DNA from: Flectonema sp. DT1601
Taxonomy: Eukaryota > Euglenozoa > Diplonemea > Diplonemida > Diplonemidae
Assembly (NCBI GenBank): GCA_964019425.1
Contig: OZ025852.1
Span: forward strand, 1 to 64,000
Direction: 5' to 3'
Length of the DNA stretch: 64,000 bases
Shown here piece by piece: positions 11,165 to 21,100 of the stretch. Position 1 is the stretch's first letter. Every line of letters starts with the position of its first letter. The position numbers and the translations under genes are program-made. The notes below the pieces were generated by a model, which ran no database searches, was not told where the DNA came from, and saw nothing but the letters and a program-made list of their open reading frames with translations.

Positions 11165-13002
11165 GATTGGCCAGTGTTGTTCCTGTTGGTCGCACTTGTA
11201 GTAATCTTGTTCATACCAAGATTGTTCTCAATCCTCTTGACAGCTTCTATCAACGAAGTGATGGCTGTCGCCATGTTGTTGTTGGCTGCTTCGTTCTTTT
11301 TCGTAGTTTGCACCAGGGTTTCTACAATCCCGGTTATCTGTGCCATGCCTTCATCAAGTTGAACTTGCATGTCTTTCACTTCTTTCTGGAGACGTTCGAT
11401 AGTCTCGTTCGTTTTCTCTCTCAGGCTGTTGACGTTGTTTTCCACAACCTGAACTTCGGCCGTTGGTTTCTTCGTTGTCGGGAGTGACCTCTTGACCGCG
11501 GCTGCGTACGATGTTCTAGCCTCACGGTACTTAACTACAACGGGTTTCGTTGTTTCCTTCGCCTTCACCTCTGTTTCTAACTTTTCAATGAGGATGACAA
11601 TATCACCACACTGTACAAACCTTGATTCTGGTTTCTTGTCCAGTGCGATGATAAAGTCACCTCTATCCATCCTGATAAACTTCGACTTCAGTCCTATCTC
11701 CAGTAGGATGTTCCGGAGTCTGTTGCCCCAGCTGTATGGTGCTCCACTGAGACGGTGAAGCCCTTCGCCAAACACTGTGGATGCATATTTTCCAGCACCC
11801 TTTCTCACCTTGTCAACATCCTTCGTGTAAACTACCCTCAATCCAATCTTGCCATGTATGATGGTGAGTCCATGGCAGAGGTCATGTTGGGCTTTAAGTA
11901 TGCCAACTGCCTCTTCGTTTGTTGTCTTGCGGTCCAGCCACACTGTAGTGTACTGAGTGGGTGTCTGTCCCGCCACTGATTTGATCCGGAAATAAACATT
12001 TCCTATACCGGAGTTTTTTAAAAGTGCGACAGCTGCTTCCACGTCGTTAGGGAGAACAGTGAGTTCTGCGAAGTCTTTGCCAACGTATCTGTAGGAGCGT
12101 TGATCGACTCTTCCGTGTTGTGCCACAACAGCTTTGACAATTGCTGTTACAGCTGCTGGGTTTTGGACCTGTGACTTGGTCAACTCTTTAGTTGTTATCC
12201 ACGCAATTAATTCGTGGGTCACAGGCGGGTTGATCTTCTTGGCGATCGTTAGAGTTGGCCGGTGGATCGTGCCAGACAGAGCAACGAACCACCAGCTTCT
12301 TATTCTTAATTGCCCATCAAATTGGACCGGCGTTTGTATCTGACTGCAGTCAGTTGCGTGTTGTAGGGCACGTTTTGGAGGTGGCCGTGTGAACACCATC
12401 GTCAGTTGCTTCGTTTTGCTGGCCTTTTCGAAGTATTGTTCGTCCAGGCTTCTTCCTTGTTGAGCCAATGAGAGTATAATTCCGTTGGTCTTGCTGTTGA
12501 GGTCATCAGTTGGCTGGAGTATTTTGCAATTAAAATGCTCCTTGTTGAGTTTCGGTGGTGGTCCATTCATAATCACCGTTGATCTTCTTTGTGCCTCTTT
12601 GATTTGAGGGCTTGATTGGGGTGCCTCATTTGACGGAGGGCTTTGTTTCGTTTTTAAAAATACGCTTCCTTGTGCCTCTATGTTTTGAGGGCTTATTTGA
12701 ATTGCCTCTTTGTTTTGAGGGCTTGTTTTCGTTTGAATTGCCTCCTTGTTTTGAGGGCTTGCTTGAAATGCTGCTGGAGGTCCTACTGCAATCACTTCTA
12801 CTGAGATTCCTTCTGGCACTTCTGGAGAGTCCATCTCCATTTCCTCCTGTTGCTGGGACTCTATCTCCTGCTGAGACCCCACTTCTTCTTCCCGGATCTC
12901 ATTTCTGGCTTGTTCCCTCATCATCTTCGCCTCTTTCCTTTCTCTTTCTCTCCTTTCCGCTGCCCTTCTATCTTGCGGACGCATTGCTTTCTTTCCAGCC
13001 AT
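11161..13002 (-). CDS. LINE A ORF1: nucleic-acid-binding/coiled-coil protein
   Basis: 613 aa from the ATG at 13002 (MAGKKAMR). The frame stays open upstream through the poly(A) tract of the neighbouring element, giving an artefactual poly-Lys extension that I exclude. The N-terminus is highly basic and charged (RRAAERRERERKEAKMM), followed by a Gln/Glu-rich region and short SPQNKEA-type repeats near 110-165. A globular middle follows, then a predicted coiled coil near the C-terminus (REKTNETIERLQKEVKDMQ). This is the usual layout of a LINE ORF1 RNA chaperone, but no zinc knuckle or RRM was recognised. The role is inferred from position. Confidence 0.8.
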   Translation of the reverse strand: MAGKKAMRPQDRRAAERRERERKEAKMMREQARNEIREEEVGSQQEIESQQQEEMEMDSPEVPEGISVEVIAVGPPAAFQASPQNKEAIQTKTSPQNKEAIQISPQNIEAQGSVFLKTKQSPPSNEAPQSSPQIKEAQRRSTVIMNGPPPKLNKEHFNCKILQPTDDLNSKTNGIILSLAQQGRSLDEQYFEKASKTKQLTMVFTRPPPKRALQHATDCSQIQTPVQFDGQLRIRSWWFVALSGTIHRPTLTIAKKINPPVTHELIAWITTKELTKSQVQNPAAVTAIVKAVVAQHGRVDQRSYRYVGKDFAELTVLPNDVEAAVALLKNSGIGNVYFRIKSVAGQTPTQYTTVWLDRKTTNEEAVGILKAQHDLCHGLTIIHGKIGLRVVYTKDVDKVRKGAGKYASTVFGEGLHRLSGAPYSWGNRLRNILLEIGLKSKFIRMDRGDFIIALDKKPESRFVQCGDIVILIEKLETEVKAKETTKPVVVKYREARTSYAAAVKRSLPTTKKPTAEVQVVENNVNSLREKTNETIERLQKEVKDMQVQLDEGMAQITGIVETLVQTTKKNEAANNNMATAITSLIEAVKRIENNLGMNKITTSATNRNNTGQS

Positions 13003-13005
13003 TTT

Positions 13006-13044
<39 letters not shown>

Positions 13045-13777
13045 CGGGAAGATAAAATGGAAACTACTCTCCTTGTCCTTTTTCATTATACTGTTAATTA
13101 GTACAATCTTTCTACTGACTCTGATCGTTGTCTCGACATACAGCGACAGGGAAAACCCGCGAGCTGGGGACGACAGTCTTCTTCAGCATTTAAGCATTTT
13201 TCGACTTGAAAAGACATGACCCTTCAATTTAATGAGTTCTCATGTTTCTGGGTTTGGGAAGGGGGAATGTGCACTTCTTCTCTTGATCCTTTGTTCTCAT
13301 GGATCCCTTGTCTCTGTGCACAAAAAATAATTCGTCGTCTACCCAGCTTTACATTTGTCGCTGTACCAGTAAATAAAATGGGGCGAAAGAAGGGGGTGTG
13401 AGTCGTCCGTCCTTTGATCTCTGGGGCGTACGGACGTCAAGTTTTTTCGCTTGAAGGTTTTTCATCCTTTTCTTGGGTTGGGGGGCGGCCTTTGATTTTT
13501 ATAATATGTGTGCGGCCTTTGGCTCCACTGGTCGGTGTTTCCTGGGGGGGGGTGAAAAGCATGTTTTGGTCCGAGTTTTCCTCGTTGACCGGGGTTTTTT
13601 TTTTTTTTGGGGGGGTCTGGTTGCAGGTTGTGTCTCCTGCTTCGCGGGGGCTTTGGTCACGTTTCTAACCTCGCTCCCGCTCTTGTTCTCCCTCGTCCTC
13701 TACCATGTGTTTTGGGTTGGCTCTGGGGTCTTGGCTCTGTCTTTTCCTCGACTCTTGAGACCTCCTTCGTGGAGTCC

Positions 13778-15973
13778 CTAGCGCCTTCCCCCTTTCGACG
13801 AGAAGTCCAGGACCCTTCGCGTTGGATCCCCTTCTCTCTCCCTCATCTCTCCTTGGGTGCTTTTCTCACTCTGTGACGACGACCTTGTGACCAACTCTAC
13901 TCCTGCCACACCTTGTCCGTCTCGCTCCGCCGGCTCCGGGCGTACGCCCGCGTCCGTGAACGAGGTCAGGGAGCCCGGGGGCCCGTGTGCGTACCCCATT
14001 GTGTCGGGTGAGTCTCCCTTACCTACCCGACGCAGTGTGGGTTTCCTGTTGTAACTCTGCGGCGCCTGTTCCCTCGTGGTGCCCTCCACTGGCTCCGGTT
14101 CCTTCTGCTTGCGTCTCTTCCTCTTCGCTTTCCTGCTCGGGTCTGGGGAGAGAACCTCTATCCTCTCCCTCTCTTCTCCCTTCCTGTACCTCCTCCTCGC
14201 CTGCCGTTCACCTGAGCTCGGGGTGGACTCTCCCATTTCCGCCTGCAACACCTGCGGACTTGGGTCCTCCTTTCCGGCCCCCTTTGCCCCCGTCTTTGCC
14301 TTCCGGCCTCTCGTGCGTCCCCTTCCCGTATTTGTCTTCGGCGACACACACTCCTCCCTCTCCTCCTCCATTCCCTTTCTGTACTTCGTCCTCCCTCTCG
14401 TGCTCGGTGTCGACACCGTGCCCGGCGATCTCTCTGCGTCTTCCCCGCTCCCGTCACTACCCACTGCGCGTGGTCCCATCTTCGCCCCCAAACTGGATCT
14501 CTCGGCCATTGGTTTTGTTTCGCCTGAGTTCACCAGCTTTGAAAGGGGCTCCGATTGGCCCTCCCGTCGTGTTTCCGCGTTCCCCCCTTCTGGGTGTAGT
14601 CCCAGCATCCAGGCCATCTGACCTGCGTTCCCCTCGGGCGCCGCTCCCTCTTCCCATTCCTGTTCATCGACCGTCATGGTCATTTGGGAGTCTGACGATC
14701 CCTCCTCCTCTGTGTCCGACTCTGCCACCTGGACCACGTCCTCTGACGTCTCCTCGACGTACTGGACTACTGACCCTTCCGTCACATTTTCTCCGTCGAC
14801 TTCCATCTCCGACTGTGCGTCTTCCAGGTCCTCCAACCCCTCCACTCCGTCCATGCCGTCTGACGACGGTGGCTCTCCTGAGTGGTGGGACGTCTCGTCC
14901 AGCTCGTCCCCCTTCTCGGCTTGCAGGTCCTCGGCCAGGTGATGGTTTTCGCCTGAGGTCTCTGCTGCCGACGGGTCTACTGACTGGTCCCTTTCGTCCG
15001 TCCGTTCTTCCGCTTCCATGTCCGACGTCCCTGGACTCCCCAAGGAGCCTCCCGACATGGAACCGTTCCCTTCGTCCTGCCCTGTCGCTGGGGAGGATGA
15101 TCTATCGTCATCTCCCTCCGACCCTTCCGAGCTCAACTCCAGGACTCCCGCCTCTACCCTTTGCACGGCCCCCTTCGGGGTTGGGACCGGGCTCTGCTCG
15201 TCTCGGCCCTCTACCCTCGCGTCTTCTCCTTCCACCGACTCTCGGCCGCCTGACGATCCCGTCCCCTCTTCTGTGTACTGGGGTTCCAGACGCAGTTGTC
15301 TTCCCTCCCACCGCACCGTGAAGGGACCCGTCTGTGTCCCGTGTCCCAGGCAGTTCTTTGCCCCCTCTGTGAAAACCTTCATCACGGCTTCCGTCACTGA
15401 GGTCGAGCCCTCCTTCGCCGCTTTTTCAGCCTCCTCCGTCGCGTGTGTTCTCATCCTCTCTGGCATCTCCACCAGCGTCGTACGCCTCCCCATCAACTCC
15501 GCCTCCTCCAGCACCTCTCTCTGGTCCGTCGACCAGTGTGTCGTGCTTCCTCGCAGCAGCAGGGATGCCTCCGCTGGGACGAGGCCTCCACACGCCTTGG
15601 CCGCTACCAGCCCCACCAGGGCTGCGAAGTATCGCCCCCAGTGTGTGTCTCCCGCTGGCAGGCCAGCTGACCATGTGCCCAACACCTCGAAACGGTGTGT
15701 GTCCAACCAGCTCGCCGCCGCCCCCAGACGGCCCGTTACCGGGTCTTCCTCGCATGCGTACACCAAGGTGTACCTCGTCCCTACTTCGCCAACCACCTCC
15801 CCCAGCAGGTGGGTTCGGAGGTATCCCTCCGCCTCCCCCTTGCTTGCGAAACTCTTGTGTCTCGCCGCCGCGTAGCCTGACACCATCGAGTTCGCCTCGT
15901 TCCAGCATTGGAACAGGCCTACCGCCCTGCCCCTCGCCACTGCGTACCACTTACGTGGGCTGACTCCCTCCGT
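13778..15973 (-). CDS. RNase H1 hybrid-binding-domain protein with long acidic tail
   Basis: About 731 codons. The N-terminus has RKWYAVARGRAVGLFQCW and VSGYAAARHKSFASKGEAEGYL, the typical RNase H1/caulimovirus-VI hybrid-binding domain (about residues 6-52) that grips RNA:DNA hybrids. A segment at about 65-140 (RYTLVYACEEDP...) recalls a degenerate RNase H fold but lacks a clear catalytic Asp. The remaining 500 residues are low-complexity, Glu/Ser/Asp/Arg-rich and probably disordered. No in-frame ATG lies between the SL and the domain. The only start-like codon is ACG at 15973-15971, in a strong context (A at -3, G at +4), eight bases after the SL. This is either a near-cognate start or a mutated ATG. 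An 817-codon reading that begins upstream of the SL is artefactual, because it crosses the SINE tail. Confidence 0.65.
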   Translation of the reverse strand, partial: TEGVSPRKWYAVARGRAVGLFQCWNEANSMVSGYAAARHKSFASKGEAEGYLRTHLLGEVVGEVGTRYTLVYACEEDPVTGRLGAAASWLDTHRFEVLGTWSAGLPAGDTHWGRYFAALVGLVAAKACGGLVPAEASLLLRGSTTHWSTDQREVLEEAELMGRRTTLVEMPERMRTHATEEAEKAAKEGSTSVTEAVMKVFTEGAKNCLGHGTQTGPFTVRWEGRQLRLEPQYTEEGTGSSGGRESVEGEDARVEGRDEQSPVPTPKGAVQRVEAGVLELSSEGSEGDDDRSSSPATGQDEGNGSMSGGSLGSPGTSDMEAEERTDERDQSVDPSAAETSGENHHLAEDLQAEKGDELDETSHHSGEPPSSDGMDGVEGLEDLEDAQSEMEVDGENVTEGSVVQYVEETSEDVVQVAESDTEEEGSSDSQMTMTVDEQEWEEGAAPEGNAGQMAWMLGLHPEGGNAETRREGQSEPLSKLVNSGETKPMAERSSLGAKMGPRAVGSDGSGEDAERSPGTVSTPSTRGRTKYRKGMEEEREECVSPKTNTGRGRTRGRKAKTGAKGAGKEDPSPQVLQAEMGESTPSSGERQARRRYRKGEERERIEVLSPDPSRKAKRKRRKQKEPEPVEGTTREQAPQSYNRKPTLRRVGKGDSPDTMGYAHGPPGSLTSFTDAGVRPEPAERDGQGVAGVELVTRSSSQSEKSTQGEMREREGDPTRRVLDFSSKGGRR

Positions 15974-15981
15974 TTTTTTTA

Positions 15982-16018
15982 CAATAAAGTACAGAAACTG
16001 TAGCTTTAGAATCGTTGG
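15982..16018 (-). other. Integrated spliced-leader exon sequence at 5' end of F
   Basis: 37 nt on the minus strand. The first part reads CCAACGATTCTAAAGCTA and the last 19 nt are CAGTTTCTGTACTTTATTG, identical to the 3' part of the Leishmania SL and very close to the diplonemid SL as I remember it. It is joined directly to TAAAAAAA and the ORF. No SL-RNA donor site (GT) or Sm-site context follows, so this is not an SL RNA gene but an SL that entered the genome as cDNA. Confidence 0.88.
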
Positions 16019-16020
16019 AA

Positions 16021-16023
<3 letters not shown>

Positions 16024-16060
<37 letters not shown>

Positions 16061-16286
16061 TGTTCTTGGCTTCTTTATGGAAATCCTTCCATTTTCCCTT
16101 CCCTCCAGTCTTAACGTAGGAGAGTCAACCAGGTGCCTACCCTGGACGCCCTTCGGGTGCGGGATTTGAACTAATTGCGTGTACGGACGCGATGGGTTAT
16201 TGCAGTGGCAGGGGATCGAACCAGCGATCACCCAGCTCCGGGGCGAGAGTTATACCACTGCGCTGTACTTACCCCGGAAATAATAA
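16024..16286 (-). mobile_element. SINE 1, tRNA-derived, possibly dimeric, with poly(A)
   Basis: Minus-strand order: a tRNA-like head whose A-box region (AGCGCAGTGGTATAAC) lies at about 16248-16266, then a B box GGTTCGATCCCC at 16211-16222. A second B-box-like GTTCAAATCCC lies at 16161-16172, then a unique body and a 36-nt poly(A) (16024-16059). The two B boxes 50 bp apart suggest a fused or dimeric tRNA origin. An internal Pol III promoter is expected. It carries no ORF and depends on LINE machinery. Confidence 0.8.
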
Positions 16287-17672
16287 TTTTTTTTTTTTTT
16301 TTGGTTACACTCGTTTGTGCTTCCAGACTCTTTGTTTTTGTTCTTTTCACTTCTTTGTTTTGTCTTTCTTATTTACTTTCTTTTGGTTTAAGTCTGACAA
16401 ATTGGAAAACACGGGAAACATAGGTAGGCTCCGCCTGAGGACGTAAGAAGAGCGGCAACGGAAAAATAAATGGTCACGCGTCCTTGAAATTGGACACATG
16501 AAGCTAATTCGGTTACCATTCCTACCATCGATAAGGAAAACAAAGAATCGAGCATATAACTAGAGCGGTGGTCAAAGACCACTTGAACAGCCCGAAGGCC
16601 TGCCCTCAAGAGAAATTAATAAGGAGAATAGGAGAAGAAGGAGAAAGGAGTATTGGAAGGGACACTGAGACAACACCGAAGGTGATGTGCAGTTACCCAA
16701 CCAGGAGATGATTGATAATGATGAAAATACTAAAAATAATAACAAATTGATATTGGCGACTACATGTCACCTACTTTACTTCCAAAGTCTAAGGTTAGAT
16801 GTTTGTTCCATCCACCTTATGATCAACGCGAGTGATGGAAGCCACGCCAGAGTGAAGAGAGCTTCAAGGTTAGGAATTTCGTTGGCAATAATAAGTTCTC
16901 GATCGCGATCCCACTTGCCGGTCAGTGTTGAGAAGCCCAGGATTTTGAACCTGGCAGAGTCGAGTTTGGGAGATTGACATCCCTGCAGCAGGTGAACCTG
17001 TGAGGACGGTTCGCCACAAAATGGGCAGTCGATTTTCTTGCGCCAGTTCTGAATTAGCGGGTGACATCCTGTCCGGAAGTTCGCTATCCGTATCTCGTCG
17101 GCTCTTTCCATCCCAGGGGGGTATTTAACGGAACGGCCTCCGATGAGGTGTTTGTAGCAGGTGTAACCACTCACGTTAAGCAGATCCTTTTTGATGCAGC
17201 GCTTAACATGTGATGATCGCGAGAAGTAAGTGCCTTTGACTAGCACAGGTCGGATGTTCTTGTTGTGCGCTGCTTCCTTTGCAAGCGCGTCAACTTCATC
17301 GTGAAACTCGATTCCAATGTGCGAGGGGATGAATTGCAAATGCACTTTCATTTCACACATGCGCAGGTATTCTAGTATCTTGAGGGACTCAGTATTCCTC
17401 TGTCTGCACCTTCCACCCAGCAGTTCATCCAGAAGGGATTTTGAGTCCGTGAATAGCCTTACAGATCTCATTGAAGGATCTTTGCTAAACACTGTTCTCA
17501 GATGTCTAGCCGCGTTCTTCAGAGCATGTTGTTCAGCCCTGTAGCTGCAGTCAGCTTGATAAAGCCTAGACGCGTAAGCAGATCGAAGGCCGCTACGTGA
17601 CTTGGCAATATGAGCCGCTCCGGCCGCGCCGGAAGCAGAGTAGGAGCCATCGCAGTTGATTACCATGTCGAC
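16287..17672 (-). mobile_element. 5'-truncated copy of LINE D
   Basis: Nearly identical to 32747-34139 of LINE D. It includes the poly(A) tail (16287-16302), a 3' UTR of about 470 bp and the last 296 codons of ORF2 (17666-16776), covering RNase H (INCDGSYS, RAEQHALKNA, FTDSKSLLDEL, IPSHIGIEFHDEVD) and the C-terminal CPFC..H....C knuckle. The break falls just upstream of the RNase H start, the usual result of incomplete reverse transcription. The very low divergence from D indicates recent activity. Confidence 0.93.
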
Positions 17673-17675
17673 ATA

Positions 17676-17716
<41 letters not shown>

Positions 17717-17980
17717 GTTACACTCGTCTGTGCTTCCAGACTCTTTGTTTTTGTTCTTTTCACTTCTTTGTTTTGTCTTTCTTTTATACTTTCTTTTGGT
17801 TTAAGTCTGACAAATTGGAAAACACGGGAAACATAGGTAGGCTCCGCCTGAGGACGTAAGAAGAGCGGCAACGGAAAAATAAATGGTCACGCGTCCTTGA
17901 AATTGGACACACGAAGCTAATTCGGTTACCATTCCTACCATCGATAAGGAAAACAAAGAGTCGAGCATATAACTAGAGCG

Positions 17981-17995
17981 GTGGTCAAAGACCAC
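17981..17995 (-). promoter_or_regulatory. Conserved 3' UTR hairpin of LINE B
   Basis: Perfect 6-bp stem on the RNA strand, GUGGUC-UUU-GACCAC. It recurs in D (33034-33048), the truncated D copy (16568-16582), C (25273-25287) and the truncated C copy (24228-24242). Immediately 5' in the RNA lies GGCC-UUCG-GGCU, a stable UUCG tetraloop hairpin in B and D. It may be the structure the element's reverse transcriptase recognises; this is inferred from conservation. Confidence 0.55.
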
Positions 17996-18172
17996 TTGAA
18001 CAGCCCGAAGGCCTGCCCTCAAGAGAAATTTATAAGGAGAATAGGAGAAGAAGGAGACAGGAGTGTTGGAAGAGACACTGAGACAACACCGAAGGTGATG
18101 TGCAGTTACCCAACCAGGAGATGATTGATAATGATGAAAGTACTAAATATTGATAAAACACTTAAATGGCGA

Positions 18173-21100
18173 CTACGTGTCACCTACACAATTCCAAAGT
18201 CTCAGGTTGGATGCTTGTTCCATCCACCTGATCAACATCGCTACCGAAGGAAGCCAGCTGGTGGCAAAGATTGAGCCAAGACTGGCAGGAATGCCGTTGA
18301 TGAGGATTAGATCACTTGATCGGTCCCATTTGCCTGTCAATGTAGAAAAGCCAAGGATTTCATATCTGGCTGCATCGAGTTTCTGTGATGGACAGCCTAC
18401 GAGTAGGTGGAGTTGGTTGGATGGAGCGCTATGGCAGAATGGACATATGATGGCTTTCCGCCAGTTTTGCATCAGTGGATGACACCCCGTTCTAAAATTC
18501 GCAATTCTGATTTCATCGCTCCTTTTCATGTCGGGAGGATATTTTATCGCGGCACCTTTGACGGTGTTTTTATAGCAAGTGTAACCAATTCTGTTCCAAA
18601 TGTCCTTCGTGATCCCCCTCCTCACTCGGGATTTGTGATAGAAGAAGGATCCTCGGATTGGGATTTGAGAGAGGTATCTGTTGTGAGCCGATTTCTTAGC
18701 AAGCTCATCAACTTCGTCGTGTGCTTCTATCCCCATGTGAGAAGGGATGAATTGAAGATGTACTTTCATACCGCAGTTCCGTAGGTTCTCGAGGATGCCG
18801 AGGGATCTGGTGTTTCTCTGTTTACACCTGCCACCCTTCAACTCGTCCAACAATGATTTTGAGTCGGTATAGATTCTGACTGACTTAGTTAGCCCGTCTT
18901 TCTGTACCTTCCAGTTTAAGTAGTTTGCCGCATTTTTCAAGGCATGTTGCTCAGTTCTGTAGCTGCAATCCGCACGCACTAATCTGGTCGCATGAGCACG
19001 TTTCTTTCCGTCTCGTGACCTAGCAATGAGAGCCGCGCCTGACGCATTCGAAGAGTATGAACCGTCACAGTTGATCACCATGTCCACCGGAGGAAGTGTC
19101 GCGTTGTAGGTAAGGAATTTCTCCCTGTCCACTGCGGGATCAGGGGATTTTGTAAAACCGCAGCTGTTGCTGATTTGAACATTGTCCGAAGCAATCCAAG
19201 GTTTGATAGAGTCAGGTTGAACGATCCCCACACTTTCTAGTTGACCTTCAGAACGGGGAATGAGGCCACCCCAGAAGCTTCGAGGCGATGCGAGTGAGTT
19301 GGTGTCCGGCACCCAGGTCATGGCTTTGTACCTGAAATAGGCAATTTTAGTCTGCTTTTCGATTTGTCTTTTAAACGGTAAGATGTCGGCTTCCCAAAGG
19401 AGCAACTCCCTCGGAGTACATCTGCTGCATCCTGTTACGAGTCTCGCTATTTTTCTCATCTCGAAGTCGATAGCATCCGTTTTATGCTGGTTGAGCAACC
19501 AACCAAAGCTGTCCAGTGCATAGGAAATCCTCGCTGTCACGTACAAGTTTTTAACCATCTTTAGGGTCTTGTAGTCCAATTCATATGGCTGGAGGCACTG
19601 CAGAAGGGAGATCCCTTTCTTCAGTTCGTCGTGTATTTTCTCTAACTGTTTATCAAACCTGAGCCTGTTATCAATGTAAACACCCAGATATTTCACTGAG
19701 TCCGTGATCGGCAGTAGGAAGGCAATTTTAATTTTCGCTTTGACATTCATCTCGTCGTGGATGTTCAACATCAGTAAATCTTCTAATTCTTGTTGAGTCC
19801 TGATGGGTTTCCCCTCTACTTCGAGGATCGTTTCACCACTCAGTAAAGTGGGCCTTGTCGTCGTCGTGTTGATCACGCTGTCTAGATCAAAATAGTCAAT
19901 ATCTAACGAACGTACTTCCAGTGATTTTGAGAATAAGAGTTCGCGGTCGCTAGTATCAGTCAGGGTTACTTCTTTCGATTGAATATCCATTTTCAGAGCG
20001 CAAGTCTTGGAGACTGAAAGTGCCATGTCATTATCACGGCACCACTTGTCAACGATGTCAAGTATTCGTTGAGCGTTTGAGATTGCTTCGTCCATGGTCG
20101 AGCCAAATACTGCACAAGCGGTGTCGTCTGCATACAGTGCGGTCAAAGTCGTTTCCTTCTCTTGTGAGAGAATCTTACACAGATCGTCAACATATATTAA
20201 ATAGAGTAGTGGGCCTAAGATTGATCCTTGAGGCACTCCTTTTGACAGCGTACGAAACTTACTGAAATGTCCATTTGCATCAACTCTGACCTTCCTATTG
20301 GTGAGAAAGTCCGTTATCCATCGAACGATGAAGGTTGGGATGCCCATTCTTTGTAGTTTTGAAAGTAAAATTCGATGGTTAATCCTATCGAAGGCTGCTG
20401 TGAAATCGAATGACAAGAAGACTGACCTCCTCCCCTTCGTGTGGTTGTTTACCATGGCGTCCACCAGAATTGTGATTTGTTCGCAGGTATTTCTGCCCCG
20501 TCTGAAGCCAGCTTGAATCGGACTGAGTGCTGAGTTTTCGGTAAGCCAATGCATGAGCCTGTCGTACACCAACCTCTCAGCCAGTTTGCCAACAACCGAA
20601 GTGAGTGTGATTGGTCTGTAGCTTTTAATATCGTTCCGCGGTTTGCCCGACTTGAACATCGGTTTGATTAACCCCTGTTTCCAAAGATATGGAACATTGG
20701 AGGATCTCCACGAAGAATTGATCACCTTTAATAAACAGTCAACTGCCTTCTGAGATAAGTTCTTAAGCATTTCGTTGTGAATACCGTCAGGGCCTGCTGC
20801 TTTGCGAGGCTTCAGGTTTTTAATTGCTGCTGATATCTCGGTATCTGTGAAGTCACAACAGATGTCCAATTCCAAGTCTTCTTTCTCCAATGAAGGGGCT
20901 TCGAGTTTAGCAGCATCCCCATCGGCCACAAAGAGGTCCAGAAATGCTGCAGGTAAATCGTTCTCAGATATATTTGATACGCTGATGTCCTTACCAGCGT
21001 CCTGTTGGAGTTCTTTAATCTTCTTGAAGGCGAAGTTAAAGTTGTTCCCCTTCCTCAGTTGGTCTTTCAGGTGACTGCCTTTTGATTTTAGAGATTCCGG

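Larger units (their letters stand above)
6975..13007 (-). mobile_element. LINE A: apparently intact two-ORF non-LTR retrotransposon
   Basis: About 6.0 kb on the minus strand: ORF1 (13002-11161), ORF2 (11164-7247), a 3' UTR of about 250 bp and a 20-nt poly(A) tail at 6975-6994. Both ORFs are uninterrupted, so the copy is young. The 5' UTR is almost absent: the ORF1 ATG lies about 5 nt after the tail of the preceding element and no SL sequence is present, so the copy may be slightly 5' truncated or leaderless. ORF2 carries endonuclease, reverse transcriptase and RNase H, as in I/ingi-type LINEs. It differs from B, C and D in having an AUGA overlap between ORFs and no 2A peptide. Confidence 0.9.
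13008..16018 (-). mobile_element. SL-tagged polyadenylated retrocopy (element F)
   Basis: On the minus strand this segment begins with a complete spliced-leader exon (16018-15982), continues through one long ORF and about 730 bp of 3' sequence, and ends with a 37-nt poly(A) (13044-13008). That is the exact anatomy of a reverse-transcribed trans-spliced mRNA. It is bounded by the SINE tail upstream and LINE A downstream. The coding part is strikingly GC-rich compared with the AT-rich neighbours. It may be a processed copy of a host gene or of one ORF of another element. A less likely alternative is that F and LINE A form one three-ORF element with an internal A-tract. Confidence 0.75.

Noticed and set aside
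11161-13086. Poly-Lys N-terminal extension of LINE A ORF1
   Set aside because: It is the poly(A) tail of the upstream retrocopy read in frame.
13987-15321. 444-codon plus-strand ORF, Pro/Ser/Leu-rich
   Set aside because: Antisense shadow of the GC-rich frame of element F; it has no domain and its composition mirrors the real frame.
13778-16231. 817-codon version of the F protein
   Set aside because: Its first 86 codons translate a SINE, its poly(A) and the SL, so they are upstream of the mRNA 5' end.
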